Source: Dimorphilus gyrociliatus (Eukaryota; Annelida; Polychaeta; Dinophilidae). From it: a stretch of 64,000 nucleotides of DNA. The notes under the pieces are model-generated. The model was not told the DNA's origin and searched no databases. It worked only from the letters and a program-made list of their open reading frames with translations. Position 1 is the first letter of the stretch. Every line of letters begins with the position of its first letter. Where the stretch lies: NCBI GenBank assembly GCA_904063045.1, contig CAJFCJ010000014.1, positions 1,547,643 through 1,611,642 of the forward strand. The letters are read 5' to 3'. Shown in pieces: positions 1 through 12,067 of this stretch. Made by a program: the position numbers and the translations under genes.

Positions 1-1
1 A

Positions 2-559
2 GGTTTTGGCAAAGTAATAAACTTTTCCAGTCACCTTTCAAAGGGTTATTGCCCCAGAGGAATGTACAAGACAGCTTCAGAATATATAAACTCTTGGTTT
101 TCATTTGAATCAGACATATTTCTTCCCGAAAAGAACATATTAACCGAAGAAGAAATTAGTCAGTGTCGACGATATTGGATCGAAAACCAAGAGTTTGTCA
201 ATAACGTTAAACAAACAACTCTACTGCACGGCGATGTTGACCTATCGAATATTCGAGTTGATAGTGACGGACAGTTTAGAGGTTTTGTAGACTTCGGAGA
301 TGCGTACATTGGGGATTGCTTAGACGATTTAAGTAGGTTATACGTTCATCTTTATGGTCAAGTTGATTGGACAGCTCTTGTAAATGGATATGAAGAGATT
401 GCCGGCAAGCAAGCTGTTGACGAGAGAAAATTAAAAGTCTACTCTTTCCTCCTCTTATCGTGGATTATCCCACATTCAAAGAAGAATCTAGATATTGAGA
501 AACCGAATAGATATCATTTTTATAAAAGTGTTTTTATTCGTTTAATCTCTAATAAATAA
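2..559 (+). CDS. APH-fold (aminoglycoside phosphotransferase-like) kinase, 3' part
   Basis: The frame is open from base 2, so the gene starts upstream of the window; the ATG at 62 is probably internal. The visible part is the C-lobe of an APH/choline-kinase-fold small-molecule kinase. It has a catalytic loop LLHGDVDLSNIRV (HGDxxxxN: catalytic Asp and Mg-binding Asn), followed after about 10 residues by FVDFGDAYIGDCLDDL, where DFGD is the second metal-binding Asp motif. These motifs define the APH family; substrate cannot be read from them. Animal relatives include hydroxylysine kinase and ACAD10/11, but the HGD-to-DFG spacing also resembles bacterial APH proteins. The protein ends in a lysine-rich tail (LISNK) and is followed by an AATAAA-like run near 550. 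No intron is seen in this part. Confidence 0.72.
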   Translation, partial: GFGKVINFSSHLSKGYCPRGMYKTASEYINSWFSFESDIFLPEKNILTEEEISQCRRYWIENQEFVNNVKQTTLLHGDVDLSNIRVDSDGQFRGFVDFGDAYIGDCLDDLSRLYVHLYGQVDWTALVNGYEEIAGKQAVDERKLKVYSFLLLSWIIPHSKKNLDIEKPNRYHFYKSVFIRLISNK

Positions 560-2374
560 ACAAATAAATATCTCTAATTCTCATATTCATTCCTCTATAT
601 TGGCTAAATATCGATAAAAACTGTATATACAATATATATACAGTCTATATAGATAAAGATGCAAAGAAAACACCATTCATTCATTCCTTACCCCCTCCCC
701 CCTATTTCTCTCAAGAAAATATATACTATTTTTAGCCTATCACATTGTTTCTTCTTTCATCGTTATCTTCACCCTGGATATTTTACCGCAAGGATAGCAG
801 GGCCATCTAGCGTCTTGTGTATAACTACTAATACCTTTGGTTGATAAGCTGAACCTAAGATGCAGAATCTTAGGAAAGCAAATGAGATTTTTAGACGCTT
901 TAGCTGTAATAAAATATTACGTCATTTATTTCGTTTAATAATGCATGAAGCTGTTCTATAGAGGTTATTGTTAGAGACTTGTTGATAAAAACTTGTCAAG
1001 TTGGTACTCTAATGAAATTTTACGTTCGTTTGAATGGATTTAAAGCATTTATTATTCAAATATTCGATAGAAACCCCTTAACGTTAATAATTGTCTTTTA
1101 CAATTCTTTAAATAGAGTATTGTTTATTAATGATTAGCATCACTTGTAGTCCGTTACAAATGGGGGTATCTATCATTAAAATGAAAAAAAAGTGGCAAAG
1201 AGACTACATTAAAGTCCATTTTCCCATGTATTTGATTTTCTCTTTACTTTGCTTTATATTACTATTAGCATATAGATTCTACAGAAATTTTTCCTAATAT
1301 TTTTATTGTTTAAAGTATATTTACACAGAAAGGAGAATATTCATCCTATTGACTTTTTAAATACTAAACAAATATGTAAACCTTTTCCTGATCTTCTTAA
1401 ATTACTCTTCTGCTTATTACATAGATTTAGTAAACATGATATATAAATATCACTTTTAAATCGTTTAAGATCCGATTTAGACTCGTCACAATAATAAAAA
1501 TATCTTATTTTTATTTAGTTTTACATTTCAGTTTTAAGGTTTTCATATCAACTTCTAACATTTTTTGGTCGGATCTTGGTTTTATTTTTTCGCCTAAATT
1601 TTCTGTACTAATATATTTTCCATTTTTTTCCTATTTCATTTTATATTTAATAATATCCATTATGGAAAAAAAAGACTCTTAAAATAGATGAGAAATTTCT
1701 ATCCTTTATAGGCTTTTAATTACCTTGTCTAAGAAAGCAATGTTTATAGAGAGTGTTAATCGAGTATTCTCTGTTATCCGTGAAAATTTAATTAAAATAG
1801 TTTATTAAATAAAAAAAACCGGCGACAAAAATAGTTGTCTTGTACAATGCGTTTTTGTAATATCTTTAAGAGAAAATACTAAAGACGTTTGCGTCTGTCT
1901 ATGCTTAATTAGCGTTTATTATTAATGACATCTATCAAAAAGCTTTGAGAGACGTCACCGCAGTCATTTGTAGAAGATACTATGGGAAAAATTATCATAG
2001 TCAATTTCTAAGAATAGTGGTTACATTAGGAGATTCAGTACAGTGTCAAAGTAATTAAGTCGACTTGCTCGCCAATAGTTTCGCGCCGGAAGTGATGTCA
2101 CGGAAATACAGTCATTACAGAAAGAAAAAATTTAAAATATTACTAAAATAAGTCAAAAATATTTTTACAAATCTAAAAATTAGAATAAAATATTTTAAAA
2201 ATAATTAATGTACCGAGTGCAGATCTACACTTGAAATATTTCGTCATATCCGGCGGAACTTGTTTACCTTCATATTGCACAACCGCTATTAACCTAATAA
2301 TTGCAAGGGATTGCGTTTAAACACCAATCTATATAAATTTTAACTTTCAGTTATTAACATAGTACACAAGCAAA
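560..2374. other. Intergenic, AT-rich
   Basis: No ORF here shows protein-like composition or splice structure. The stretch holds the 3' flank of the kinase gene and the promoter of the MBF1 gene. Homopolymer A/T runs are common. The small ORF at 659-844 translates a pyrimidine-rich stretch and is not supported. Confidence 0.6.
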
Positions 2375-2994
2375 ATGAGCGACTGGGACGATGTAACCTA
2401 CCTTCGTAAAAAACCACCAAAAGCTAGTCAACTCAGAACTCAACAGGCATGGACAAAGAAACTACTATTTTTAGTTTGCACTAATTTACCATTTTCTTTC
2501 ATTTACAGGCGATTAATGCTGCCCAACGTCAAGGAGCGTCTATCGATACATCGAAAAAATTTGGTGCCGCCTCGAATAAACAACACTCGGCGAACAAGAA
2601 TACGGCTAAATTGGACCGGGAAACTGAAGAACTTCATCACGATAAGTTGGACATAGATACCGCTAAAATGATTCAAAAAGCTAGACAAAATAAGGAGCTA
2701 ACCCAAAAAGAATTAGCTGCAGTAAGTTAAATATAATTAGAGACTGAAACTCCAAAGTTACAACTTATTATATTGCAGAGAATTAGTGAGCGTCCTCAAA
2801 TCGTAAATGAGTACGAATCCGGCAAGGCAATCCCAAATCAGCAAATACTAACAAAATTGGAAAGGGCACTCGGTAGATTAAAGAGCCTCATTACATTTTA
2901 AGGGTAAAAATTTAACGTATTTCATATTACTACAGGTGTTAAACTACGCGGCAAGGACAAGGGAAAGCCTCTGGTTCTTACAGCCAAAAAGTGA
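2375..2994 (+). CDS. MBF1: Multiprotein bridging factor 1 (EDF1/MBF1)
   Basis: Four exons, 2375-2446, 2509-2721, 2779-2872 and 2936-2994, give 145 aa in frame. The N-terminus [15 protein letters not shown] and the [16 protein letters not shown] block are diagnostic of MBF1. The C-terminal half is a cro/C1-type helix-turn-helix: [14 protein letters not shown], then [17 protein letters not shown] basic tail ([11 protein letters not shown]) follows. In the family the protein is a conserved coactivator that bridges bZIP or nuclear-receptor activators to TBP and is also linked to ribosome-collision responses. Introns are 62, 57 and 63 nt. The first intron appears to start with GC (CAG/gcatgg) rather than GT. 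Length and domain order match the family exactly. Confidence 0.95.
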
Positions 2995-3153
2995 GGTTTC
3001 GACTCGAGGTCGTTCTAAGGCATCTGCGTATGCAACAATATTCGCCTTATCTACTTCATTCAGATATAAAACAATATAACAACTAAACACATTTAATCAT
3101 TTATGAAGTTTTGAACTATATTCTAATAAACTGGTTAAACAAAATATTAATGC

Positions 3154-3680
3154 TTAGACCATGGACATAAATTTATCAATCTTGGCTTGAACAGCGTCTT
3201 CGCTCTTGCTAGGATTTTCTTGTATCATCTGAAAAGACGTGCACGTTATCAATGACATACTTTAATAAATACCTGAATAAAAAAGCCTCACCTTTTTTAG
3301 CTCCATGACATAATTGGCCATGGCTTCTTCAGAAGGCATATCACCAAGACCATTCCAAGCGTTCCACTTAGCCTGTAGAATTATTCATGTATTAAAATTA
3401 GAGCAATCAATTTTAACAAGTCTACAACCTTTCCGACTAGGTCCAATGAGAACATTCCAGGTCCGCTAGTATTACATTTGCCAATGGTTGCCTGTTTATA
3501 ATAGCTATAAAACTTCAGGCGAACTTGATCAGTCGGTTTTTGTGGGCCTGAAAATGACAGTCATTTTAAATCAATAAAATTTGAGAGCGGTAGTCATTTC
3601 TTTATTAAACCCGGTATACCTTCTTTTGGGAGGCTCTGGACAACATCAACGGCCATATCAAATTTTTCCTTCAACGACAT
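3154..3680 (-). CDS. ACBP: Acyl-CoA-binding protein
   Basis: Four exons on the minus strand: 3680-3620, 3547-3429, 3372-3292 and 3228-3154. They sum to 336 nt (111 aa) with all phases consistent. The four-helix ACBP domain is clear: [17 protein letters not shown] (family YKQAT.G signature, acyl-CoA binding Tyr and Lys) and [18 protein letters not shown], ending in YVMELKK. The family binds C12-C22 acyl-CoA esters in the cytosol and supplies them to lipid synthesis and beta-oxidation. The start is the ATG at 3680 just downstream of a 300-nt spacer shared with the divergently transcribed gene at 3984, so the two probably share a bidirectional promoter. Confidence 0.95.
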
Positions 3681-3983
3681 TTTTCACTGAAAGGTGACAC
3701 TTAATTAATTCAGAAGCAAAGCAACGACTGGTGTTAATTGAACCTTCGAAATTCCAAAGTTTAAATATAATGTAGCGGTGACCGTTGTCTGCTATTGACA
3801 TAAAAAAAATCATATTGATAGATGGCGTTCAAGTGAAGTCGCTTTGAGTTTTATCCTAATAATACGAATTACTGTCATCTATTTATATAGAAGTGAAATA
3901 TTTTTGCTTTATAGAGTCTGAAAACATTATAAAACTGATATAATCCCTTTTCATTATCAAATTGTTATTTTTTTAAACGAAAA
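3681..3983. promoter_or_regulatory. Divergent promoter between ACBP and SerRS-like gene
   Basis: The 303-nt spacer separates two start codons that face away from each other. It contains AGATGGCGTT at 3820-3829, a variant of the AGATGGCGC motif found repeatedly between genes in this window. No TATA box at a consistent position was seen. Confidence 0.5.
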
Positions 3984-6900
3984 ATGGCTTTTATATTCCA
4001 ACGTTCGCTGGGTTCTTTCAAGGTCGGACGATGGCAACATGTCCCCTTAAATCTATTTCCAAGAAATAGTAGATATAGTCACACTGTTGACGGGCATATG
4101 AAACAATCAGCTCTTTATATTAGTCCATATGACAAGAAAAATTCTTCAGTTGTCAACGTAGATTTAAATTTAAAGGAAATTATTGAAAATGCTAATAATG
4201 TTGCAACTAATATTAAATTACGACAAATGAACGTGAATGTTTATAAATTGGTATCAATATACTTTAATATAAGATTCTTTGCGCTTATAAAGCTTTTATT
4301 TGTTTTAATAGTGTGCGGACCATAAAGCATATGAGGAATTTGAAATAGCCTTGAAAACCATTGAAGACCAAAGAAAAAGTGTTACAGCAAAAGTTTCAGA
4401 ATTAATTGCTGCAAAAGTATCTTAATTAATTAATAATCTAATAAATAATACATTAACTAAAATTACAAATAAAGGATAATTCGAAAGAGACGATCATAAA
4501 GGAGATGATTGAAAAGGGAAAGCTTTTAAGATCTGAGATGAATGATTTAAAGGTTTGTAAATTGCGTAATATTTCTAACTGTTTGATAGGCTTTTGTAAT
4601 TCGTTGACAGAAAAAAATGAGCGAGCTGGAGGAAACAATAATGAAAAGGGCCTTGATTATACCCAATCTTATTCACCCTTCAGTCGTATGTTGTACTCAA
4701 TCGTTATAAAATACTATGTAAACCATCTTTCTCTTTTTGTCAAATGAATAGCCAGATAATGATAAAGTTCTGCGGTCTAAAAATGAAGATCTGTGTTCTC
4801 GTTAGTATAATCATCTTCTTTGGAGAAAAATGGAAATCATTTTTCATATTCCTCCATACAAATTCTTGTTTTTGTTCTATAGAATTAGAGGATAATATAA
4901 AGAGCCATTTAAATATAGGACGTCGGAAAGGTTCTATCATTTACAGGTAATGGATAAAAACTAAGATTTTTGATAAAAGAGACAAATATTTTAATTAAAA
5001 GTTTGTATTGAGTTAATTTCCCGCAGACCATTATCGCCTACGGCTTTCTATTTGCAAGGTGAAGCGGCAGCCTTAGAGAGGAGCCTAACAAGTTTAGTGA
5101 GCAAGCACTTAAGAAGTAAAGATTACCAATTATGGCATTGTCCCCACTTCAACAAAGCATTTATTTTAGTAAGTAAGGGAATGGAAAATGGTCTAAATTC
5201 TAAAGGATGGAAATCAGAGAGGAATAGAAAAAAATATATTCCTATTTGCGCTTTTAAATTTATTTGCTCTCTTGAAACAATTTTTTTATTTTATTTACTT
5301 TATTCCTTTTCTCATTATAGGAGGCTTGCGGTTACGATTTTGCAGATCATAAACAAGTTTGTTTCATCATATTTTCCCTTGCTATCTCGGTCTATCTGTC
5401 TCTTTCTCCTTCCTCTCACTCTCTCTCTCTTTCTCTCTATCTGCCTGTCATTCTGTCTATTTATCTATTTTTTCTGTCGCTTTCCCCCTCTTCCTTATAA
5501 AAGCTTATCATGTAAACAATTACCGTTTTTCTATTTCCCGTGTTTTTGCGACAGGTACTACTAATCGATCAAGAAGTTATAGAAGATGACCAGAAAGTAG
5601 ATACCAACCTCTATCTGACTGGAACATCTTTACCATCGTTTGTTGGTACGTCAGGAGGCAAAAAAAATCTATTTACATACTATATATAAATACGTCTTGA
5701 GATCGTATATCTCTGTACAGCTTTTTTCGCAAGAACTGTCGTTGATCAGAATAGTTTGCCCATCAAAGTTTATAGCGTTGGGGAGGAGTATATTTCCAGT
5801 AAGTTGTAGTCAATGTTTTTGCGTTACAGATTTTTCTCTCTTCAATCGATTTCCTCTCAATTTTTTTACACAGATGTAGATAACAAATCGTTTTGCGCGG
5901 ATGATCTACTATCGACAAGGCAAATAACGAGTGTTAATACTTTTTTGTTATTATTACACAGAGTATAAACGGTTTTTTCGATTTTCCTCAGGTTCGACTA
6001 TTCAGTGCCTCAGCGAATAAGGAAGCTGCATATGACTTATATGAAAACCATTTATCAGATTTATGGGAATTTTATGAAAGCCTTGATTTACCGGTAAAGT
6101 AAGTGTCCTCCGGGTGTCATCTCCAACAAGGAATGAATGTTTAATTTATAAGCTAATCTCCGTAGATTAATTAGTCGTCCTCCCAGAAAGTTAAGACGTG
6201 AAGAAAGTGCTAGAGTAGACATAAAACTTTGGATGCCAAGTTCGAAAGATTACAGAACGGTTAGAGAGTCCATAGTGATCGTTATGACTTATCATGTAAT
6301 TTTCATGCTTCACAGATTGCTACTGTATCGATGCTAGGTGACTTTGTAAGTCGGCGATTGATGAATAAATACCAGGCAGGGCAAACAAACGCTTATTTAC
6401 ATATGGTTAGTTTGTTTAATGTATCGATGAATTTTTCATCAGGAATTTTGCTACGCCGTGCCGCCTTTTTTTTTGTGAAGTTACATAGCTTTTGTACTTG
6501 ACTCGTCGTTTGTTACAATATCGGAGGCAAGTAGAAAATTAGAGCGATCTGTCACTCCTCATTTTCTATTCCTTTTAGCGTAAGGGGAGAAAATGAACGA
6601 AATGCACAAGAAATTGTTATTAAGACTAATAGAAAATATCGACAGTCAAGAATGAAAATGCTCAGCATAATTCTAGAAACGGCTTAACGAACCTAATTTG
6701 TTAGTTCGATTAACGCTCCGCGCTCCGTTATAATGTATACATTGAAGCGGCAAAAAATTCCTCTGCCCAAAAGACTTTTACTTAGCTAAGTTTTCGTTGG
6801 AAAGAAATTCTTTAGGCGCTCTTTTTCAACTTGTCGACTTATGTAGTCAGTTATTTAAAACGCCCGCGTTTTTTTTTTAGTAGCGAATTGAGGCGTTTCT

Positions 6901-7802
6901 TCAACGTTTTAGACATCTCCACACGAATAGTATGAAAATTTTCGCTTCTTTACAGTTGATATATAAAAGGAATTATTAGCGTCTTTGTAGCCTACTGATG
7001 GATGTTTCTTTAATAATCTTTCCGTTTCAGCCGAATTTGTTGAATATTTATCGACATTTTAATTTTTCCTCCTACAGACTCATTCTTGTGCAATGAACGT
7101 AACGAGACTCGTCGCCGCCCTCACGGAATATGGAGCTCTAGAGAAGAAGGTATGCGTTAAAGGAATAACCAATTTCGTGCGCAGATTAGTCTATAGTATT
7201 TTCATAACGAATAAGTAAAGCCGCTAGGCACATATACATATCCTCCCGATCTTATTATAAAGGACTATGCGCCTTTCGCTATCAGAAGACAACGCTACAA
7301 ATATAGGCAATTTTCAAGGAAATTACCCAACCTATTTATAGCCAAAGGCAAATTATTATAAGTTACTATTTTCCTACTTTTGCTGATTTAAAATTAATCG
7401 GATAATTCTCCATTTGTTTGAATAGTAAGAAATTGAACTTCCCATTAAATAGATTATTTTTATACGCCGATAAAAGTTCTTGAGACAAAAAAAACGTGAG
7501 GAACTCTTATATCGAATATGTTAATGTACGTGCACGCCACCTGTCGGTGTCGGCCTATTCACTCTTCTCCACGTAGACGGCAGGATTGCGGAAAAGTTTG
7601 TGAAAGAGCTCGCTTTCGTCGAGAGCCGACATATATTTATTTACAAGGAATATAAAAGCTGCCAGTACTAAGAAATGTATATGTGACCTTTATTGACCTT
7701 TTCTATATTGGTTCAATAGTATATAAAAATCTGTAATGAGAAACATGGTTTTTGCAGAATTCTGATTCTTGGACGTGGAAGCGAATCTTGCCCGGAAATT
7801 AG
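3984..7802 (+). CDS. Mitochondrial seryl-tRNA synthetase-like protein, catalytic motifs degenerate
   Basis: About 16 short exons can be chained in frame to about 483 aa (exon 1 is 3984-4250; the last ends at a TAG, 7800-7802). Order: a basic, Arg/Ser-containing N-terminus consistent with a mitochondrial transit peptide; a helical arm (residues about 90-175, including IHPSVPDND, cf. the N..HP.V.. motif of SerRS); then a class II aaRS core starting at PLSPTAFYLQGEAAALE. The substrate loop that reads TxE in active SerRS is TGTSLPSF here. The motif 2 strand that should read like (F/Y)RAE is VYSVGEEYISS and its loop is LSTRQITSVRLFSA. Motif 3 is partly kept (AMNVTRLVAAL). Loss of the Glu that binds serine and of the motif 2 Arg suggests no aminoacylation, as in insect SLIMP, a SerRS paralogue of mitochondria. 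Orthology to SLIMP is inference. Two introns (about 6.4-7.08 and 7.15-7.76 kb) are unusually long for this locus. Confidence 0.82.
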
Positions 7803-7922
7803 GGAACTGTAGAGAGTGTCGATCGCAAATAGCTTTTATAAACAGAAAATTTTTGGAGGGACGACAAAAAGGTAGTGAAGAAATTAAGTAGATTAAAAAA
7901 TAATATATATGTATGCATATAC

Positions 7923-7974
<52 letters not shown>

Positions 7975-10203
7975 TAATATATATATACATTTATTTATAT
8001 TTATACTTACGTATTCTCTTCAGTTTCTTTATTATTTTTTAGTTTGCTTTTTTTAATTCTCTATTATTGTGTCTCTTATTTCCTTTAGTCTTTATTATTA
8101 CTATTATTATTATTATTATTACTTTAACCGCTAATCAATAGAAGTACTCTTAGCCTATTTGAATTATTAAGATAAATTTTTAACGTAGTTTATATTACAA
8201 AATAGGTTGATCTCGTTAATCAAGTGAGGTTTTCATCATTGATCACAAAAGGTTTTTAAGGCGTCGAAGAGAGCTGATTTCGTGATTGATCTAATGGTAT
8301 TTGCAACTCTACAATTTTTAACAAACGCTCTCTCCCCAAATCCTTTACTTTACCTTTCTTCCTCTTTTCTCTATTATTCGCTTACCAGCTCATTTTCCTT
8401 CCTTATCCAACACTCATTTCCTTCACCGCCTTTCAACATCGCTTAGAGGGACCTCAAACTACCTTGGAACGCATAATCGTTTAAAAATAAATTAAGAGAT
8501 TATCTTAAAGGTTTATCGTTAAATTATTTAATATTTTAATTTAAAATAATAAGGGAATCACTGTATTTTTAAGCTAATAAAGCATAGTAGTTTTTTCACA
8601 GTAGGAAACTTTAGTTTACGAAAGATGCTACCGTCAGCATTGTTTGTTTGTAAAAGTGCACCCTTTATTAAAACCACGTCGGAAAAATTTTTACGCTTAC
8701 TACACCCGTAGTATTAGAGATGGGTGGAACTAGTTAGATGCTAAGATCGAGTGTAGAAGAATCTAAATAAAAAAGAAGAGGTAAATATACACTAAGATAA
8801 GATTTAGAGATGTGGAGTAGAATGAATGATATGTAATGTAGAATATGCCAAGAGATTATAGGTGACTTTGCTGTTATGTAAACTCGACTTCTCACTATCT
8901 CTTAGCGATCGAAGTGGGAATTTGCAAGAAGTAACCTTATCGCGTTACTGGTTAATAACAGTAGGATCGCGAGTTGCATAGTCAATAGGCAATGTCAGAT
9001 CGGTTGATACCATTTTTAATTTTATGGATGATGCGCACATGCTCCCAAATCGATGGCACTAAAGAAAAAAAAATAAAGAGACAGGAACCCCTCGATATTT
9101 CTTTAAGCTGCTATTTTTTTATGAGTTATACCAATCTCTTCAACTCACTTTTCACGTCTTTATACTCCTATGTATCTCTTCTTAATAGCCTACTAGATAT
9201 GATTTCTAGGCAGTATTTATTAGTATTGGCTCTTATACTTTTGCTGTAAAAATTCTTAACCTGACAGTTGAAAGAGTCCTCTATAAGAATCAAGTTGCAA
9301 GTTTATCTTTGTTTATCCTTTAGCAAGTATACTTTGGTATGCCACTCTAATTCTGTATTACGCATGCATGCAGCATCTGGATAGAAGATCGGGGCAGGAG
9401 CAATGACTTTTTGTAAGCACGAGACTAATTAAGTTTTCAGCAGTATAATTTTTTTGTAGTTATGGAGTATAAAAGCCTGTATGCGGTGCATAATTACATC
9501 TAGTGGCTCCTGTTAAGTAAATTATTCCTTGAAGGGGTCGGGTTAGAATAGATAAAAAGGAGCGATAGAGCTCCGAATGATTATAGGCCTATCAGTTTGC
9601 TGGTCATTTCCTGCGGCCGACTTAATGGAGCTGGTAATAAACGCGAATCTCAGGAAAGTATAGGGTAGTGTGTTTTTTATTCATTTTTTATTTTGCGCTA
9701 TTTCCTTGTAGAATTGTTAGCGTCGCACTTAGCAGATTAGCACACCTATATAGAAGCAAGTGAAGAAGGACAATATGTACATGAAGAATTTTTAGTACAA
9801 TTATTTATTGCGACCTTTTTTCTAGGTGGATCGAGAATCTTTTCTTTTTTTTATTTTTACGTCATAGCTTATCTTCGTTATCCTCGTCTCCGTCGTTTTT
9901 TTTTTCTTCTCTATTTCGTCTACCTACCATACTACTAATACTGCTCTTTGGCCGTCCTCTCCACCTTCCTCTACTTCTAATTTTACTCCTCTTCCCTCTT
10001 CTTCCCTTCTTCCTATACATCTTTTCTACTTATCATTCATCTCTTGAAAGTTTTTATCTTAATTTTATTCGGGTATAAAAAGTTATTTATTTATTTTTTT
10101 TTTGGTATTTTTTCTCATATTTCAATTTTGATATTAAAAAATATAGTTTAAAATTAGATATCGAAATTAAAAATCTCCTTAAATTTTCTTCCATGTAGAG
10201 ATA
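7803..10203. other. Intergenic, no gene seen
   Basis: This 2.4 kb stretch contains an AT microsatellite near 7.9 kb, TTA repeats near 8.1 kb and pyrimidine-rich runs near 8.35 and 9.9-10.0 kb. It is probably the upstream regulatory region of the GPCR gene, possibly with an untranslated first exon. No coding exon could be supported; the ORF at 8992-9249 lacks protein-like features. Confidence 0.55.
7901..7995. repeat. AT-dinucleotide microsatellite
   Basis: Near-perfect TA repeat with few interruptions. It lies just 3' of the SerRS-like gene. Confidence 0.95.
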
Positions 10204-11298
10204 ATGGCGAATAACAGTAGCCAAGGAGAATCAACAGAAGATAAAGTGTTTTTAATTGTCTCTCGCTACGCCGTTCCCATTGTCTTTGGTATTATAACAT
10301 TGCTTGGAATTGCCGGCAACACCTTGGTTATTCATGTTATTGCAACACGCTCTAAAATGAGAACAGTTACTAACCTCTTACTGCTCAATCTCGCTGTTTC
10401 CGATCTGGCTTTCGTAATTATATGCCCGTTACCGACAGCTTATAGTTTTGCCTATCAAACTTGGCCCTTCGGTTCGTTTCTCTGCAAGCTTATGCATTAT
10501 ACAATCAATTCATGCGCCTACGTGACCGTCTACACACTCGTTGTTATATCAGCATTCAGATTTTTCACGGTGGTTTACAATAGTCAGACAGTACACCTAC
10601 GTACTCATCGTAACGCTGTCATAATGATCGCATTTTTATGGGTCGTCTTCCTTTCTGCCAATTATCCCATTACACAAGCCTACGACGTGGTCGTTAGAAA
10701 CTCGAGCGGCGTGTCATTGGACTGTGACATGAAGTCGGAAGAATTTCAGGCGCCCGTATTCTACTCTTTCTTTGTATTCGGCTATCTTCTTCCTTTATGC
10801 CTTATTGGCTTATTATCCGTTGGTATTATTGCTCATCTTAATAAGCAGAGACCGACAACAATAAGCCAATCGACGCCTTCAGGAATAAGGTCAAACTCGA
10901 GGAAGAAGAGCGCCTCTCGTCTCATCATCCTTGTTGTGGTCCTCTTCGCCATACTCTGGCTTCCTATACAGCTACATCTCGTAATAGCCGTAACTACAGG
11001 CAAACAAATGCCTAAATCATATCTAACCGTAGCCTTCCTCTGGAACCTTATGGCATACGCCAACTCTTGCATCAATCCTTTTATCTATAATCAAGCTAGT
11101 AAAGATTTTAGATATTCCTTCAAGGAGGTAGTTTCTTGCCTGAAGTGTTGTCCAAGAAACCAGAATTCTCGTACACCATCTTTACCTGCCGGTCAAATTG
11201 CTATTGTACCGGCTGGTGCCGACCAAAAGGAACGTCGTCATTTGATAGCATCATCCGGACCTCATAAAGAGGAATGTCAAGCTTCTAGTAATGTATAA
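10204..11298 (+). CDS. Allatostatin-A/galanin-type neuropeptide GPCR, intronless
   Basis: A single 364-aa ORF with seven hydrophobic segments of rhodopsin (class A) type. Landmarks: N-glycosylation sequon at the N-terminus (NNSS); TM1 GNTLVIHVI; TM2 NLAVSDLAF; a WPFG motif in the first extracellular loop, then SFLCK (TM3 cysteine); a second cysteine in loop 2 (SLDCDM); TM6 LFAILWLPIQLHLV; TM7 NSCINPFIYN; and a cysteine cluster SCLKCC suited to palmitoylation. The combination fits the allatostatin-A/buccalin/galanin receptor group, whose members couple peptide binding to Gi/Go. The end of TM3 reads SAFRFFTVV, so the acidic residue of the usual D/E-R-Y/F motif is Phe. No introns are present, unlike its neighbours, so it may derive from a retrocopy. 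Ligand is unknown. Confidence 0.85.
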   Translation: MANNSSQGESTEDKVFLIVSRYAVPIVFGIITLLGIAGNTLVIHVIATRSKMRTVTNLLLLNLAVSDLAFVIICPLPTAYSFAYQTWPFGSFLCKLMHYTINSCAYVTVYTLVVISAFRFFTVVYNSQTVHLRTHRNAVIMIAFLWVVFLSANYPITQAYDVVVRNSSGVSLDCDMKSEEFQAPVFYSFFVFGYLLPLCLIGLLSVGIIAHLNKQRPTTISQSTPSGIRSNSRKKSASRLIILVVVLFAILWLPIQLHLVIAVTTGKQMPKSYLTVAFLWNLMAYANSCINPFIYNQASKDFRYSFKEVVSCLKCCPRNQNSRTPSLPAGQIAIVPAGADQKERRHLIASSGPHKEECQASSNV

Positions 11299-11823
11299 AA
11301 ATTTCATTTATTCATTCGAACTGCGTCTATTTAATGTGCTTTGAGTGTATACTGCAGCTTTTACTTCCTTCCTCTTTTCATCCCAGGTTAATGCATTTTT
11401 GTGCAGTTTTATGCGTTGATGTAAGGTTAATTATCCTTTCTGACCATGTAGTCTAATTAATGTACAATTCAATCCATTCATTTGTTCATTTATGCTTCAA
11501 ATATTCTCCCTATTTCTATTGATTTCGCAACCAACCTCAAATTGTTTCGGTAACATTTCAGTTTCAATTATAATTTAGTCGGTGTTTAATTTCAACTAGC
11601 CAATTAAGGATTGAAATAATTGACATCATTGATGTTATTCTGATGGATTTGATCAGTTTTATGTTCTAATTTTGTTATTAAAAAAAAGAAAAAAATCTTA
11701 AAGCTATTTTAAAGAGCTTCAGAAGAAAAAAATATTTCAAGCAAAAAAGTCGTATTCTTACTAGGTTTGATAGGAAATTACTTGAAGAGAGCTAGTGAGA
11801 AAGGGGAGAGAGAAAAAGAAAAA

Positions 11824-11847
11824 GAGAGAGAGAGAGAGAGAGAGAGA
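11824..11847. repeat. (AG)n microsatellite
   Basis: Uninterrupted AG dinucleotide run in the GPCR downstream region. Confidence 0.9.
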
Positions 11848-12067
11848 AACAGAGAGTGGAGGTGAGAGATGGACTTAAATTTAAGACGTATGTGGTGGAC
11901 ATCTGATACATATAGAGTACATACATATAAGCATTTTTTCCTCTATTTAACATATACATTATCGTACATATCAGATGTATAAGTGTATATGTTTTAGTAA
12001 AATATTGCATATATAATATACTATATGACTATATTCAAAATACGTTTAAGCACACATAAGCACATAT

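Noticed and set aside
7799-7990. Minus-strand ORF of Ile/Tyr repeats
   Set aside because: It is a translation of the AT microsatellite; same for 12021-12260 (-), 25203-25418 (-) and 25215-25439 (+).
8992-9249. 85-codon ORF in the GPCR upstream region
   Set aside because: No recognisable domain and no splice context. Hydrophobic content comes from T-rich DNA.
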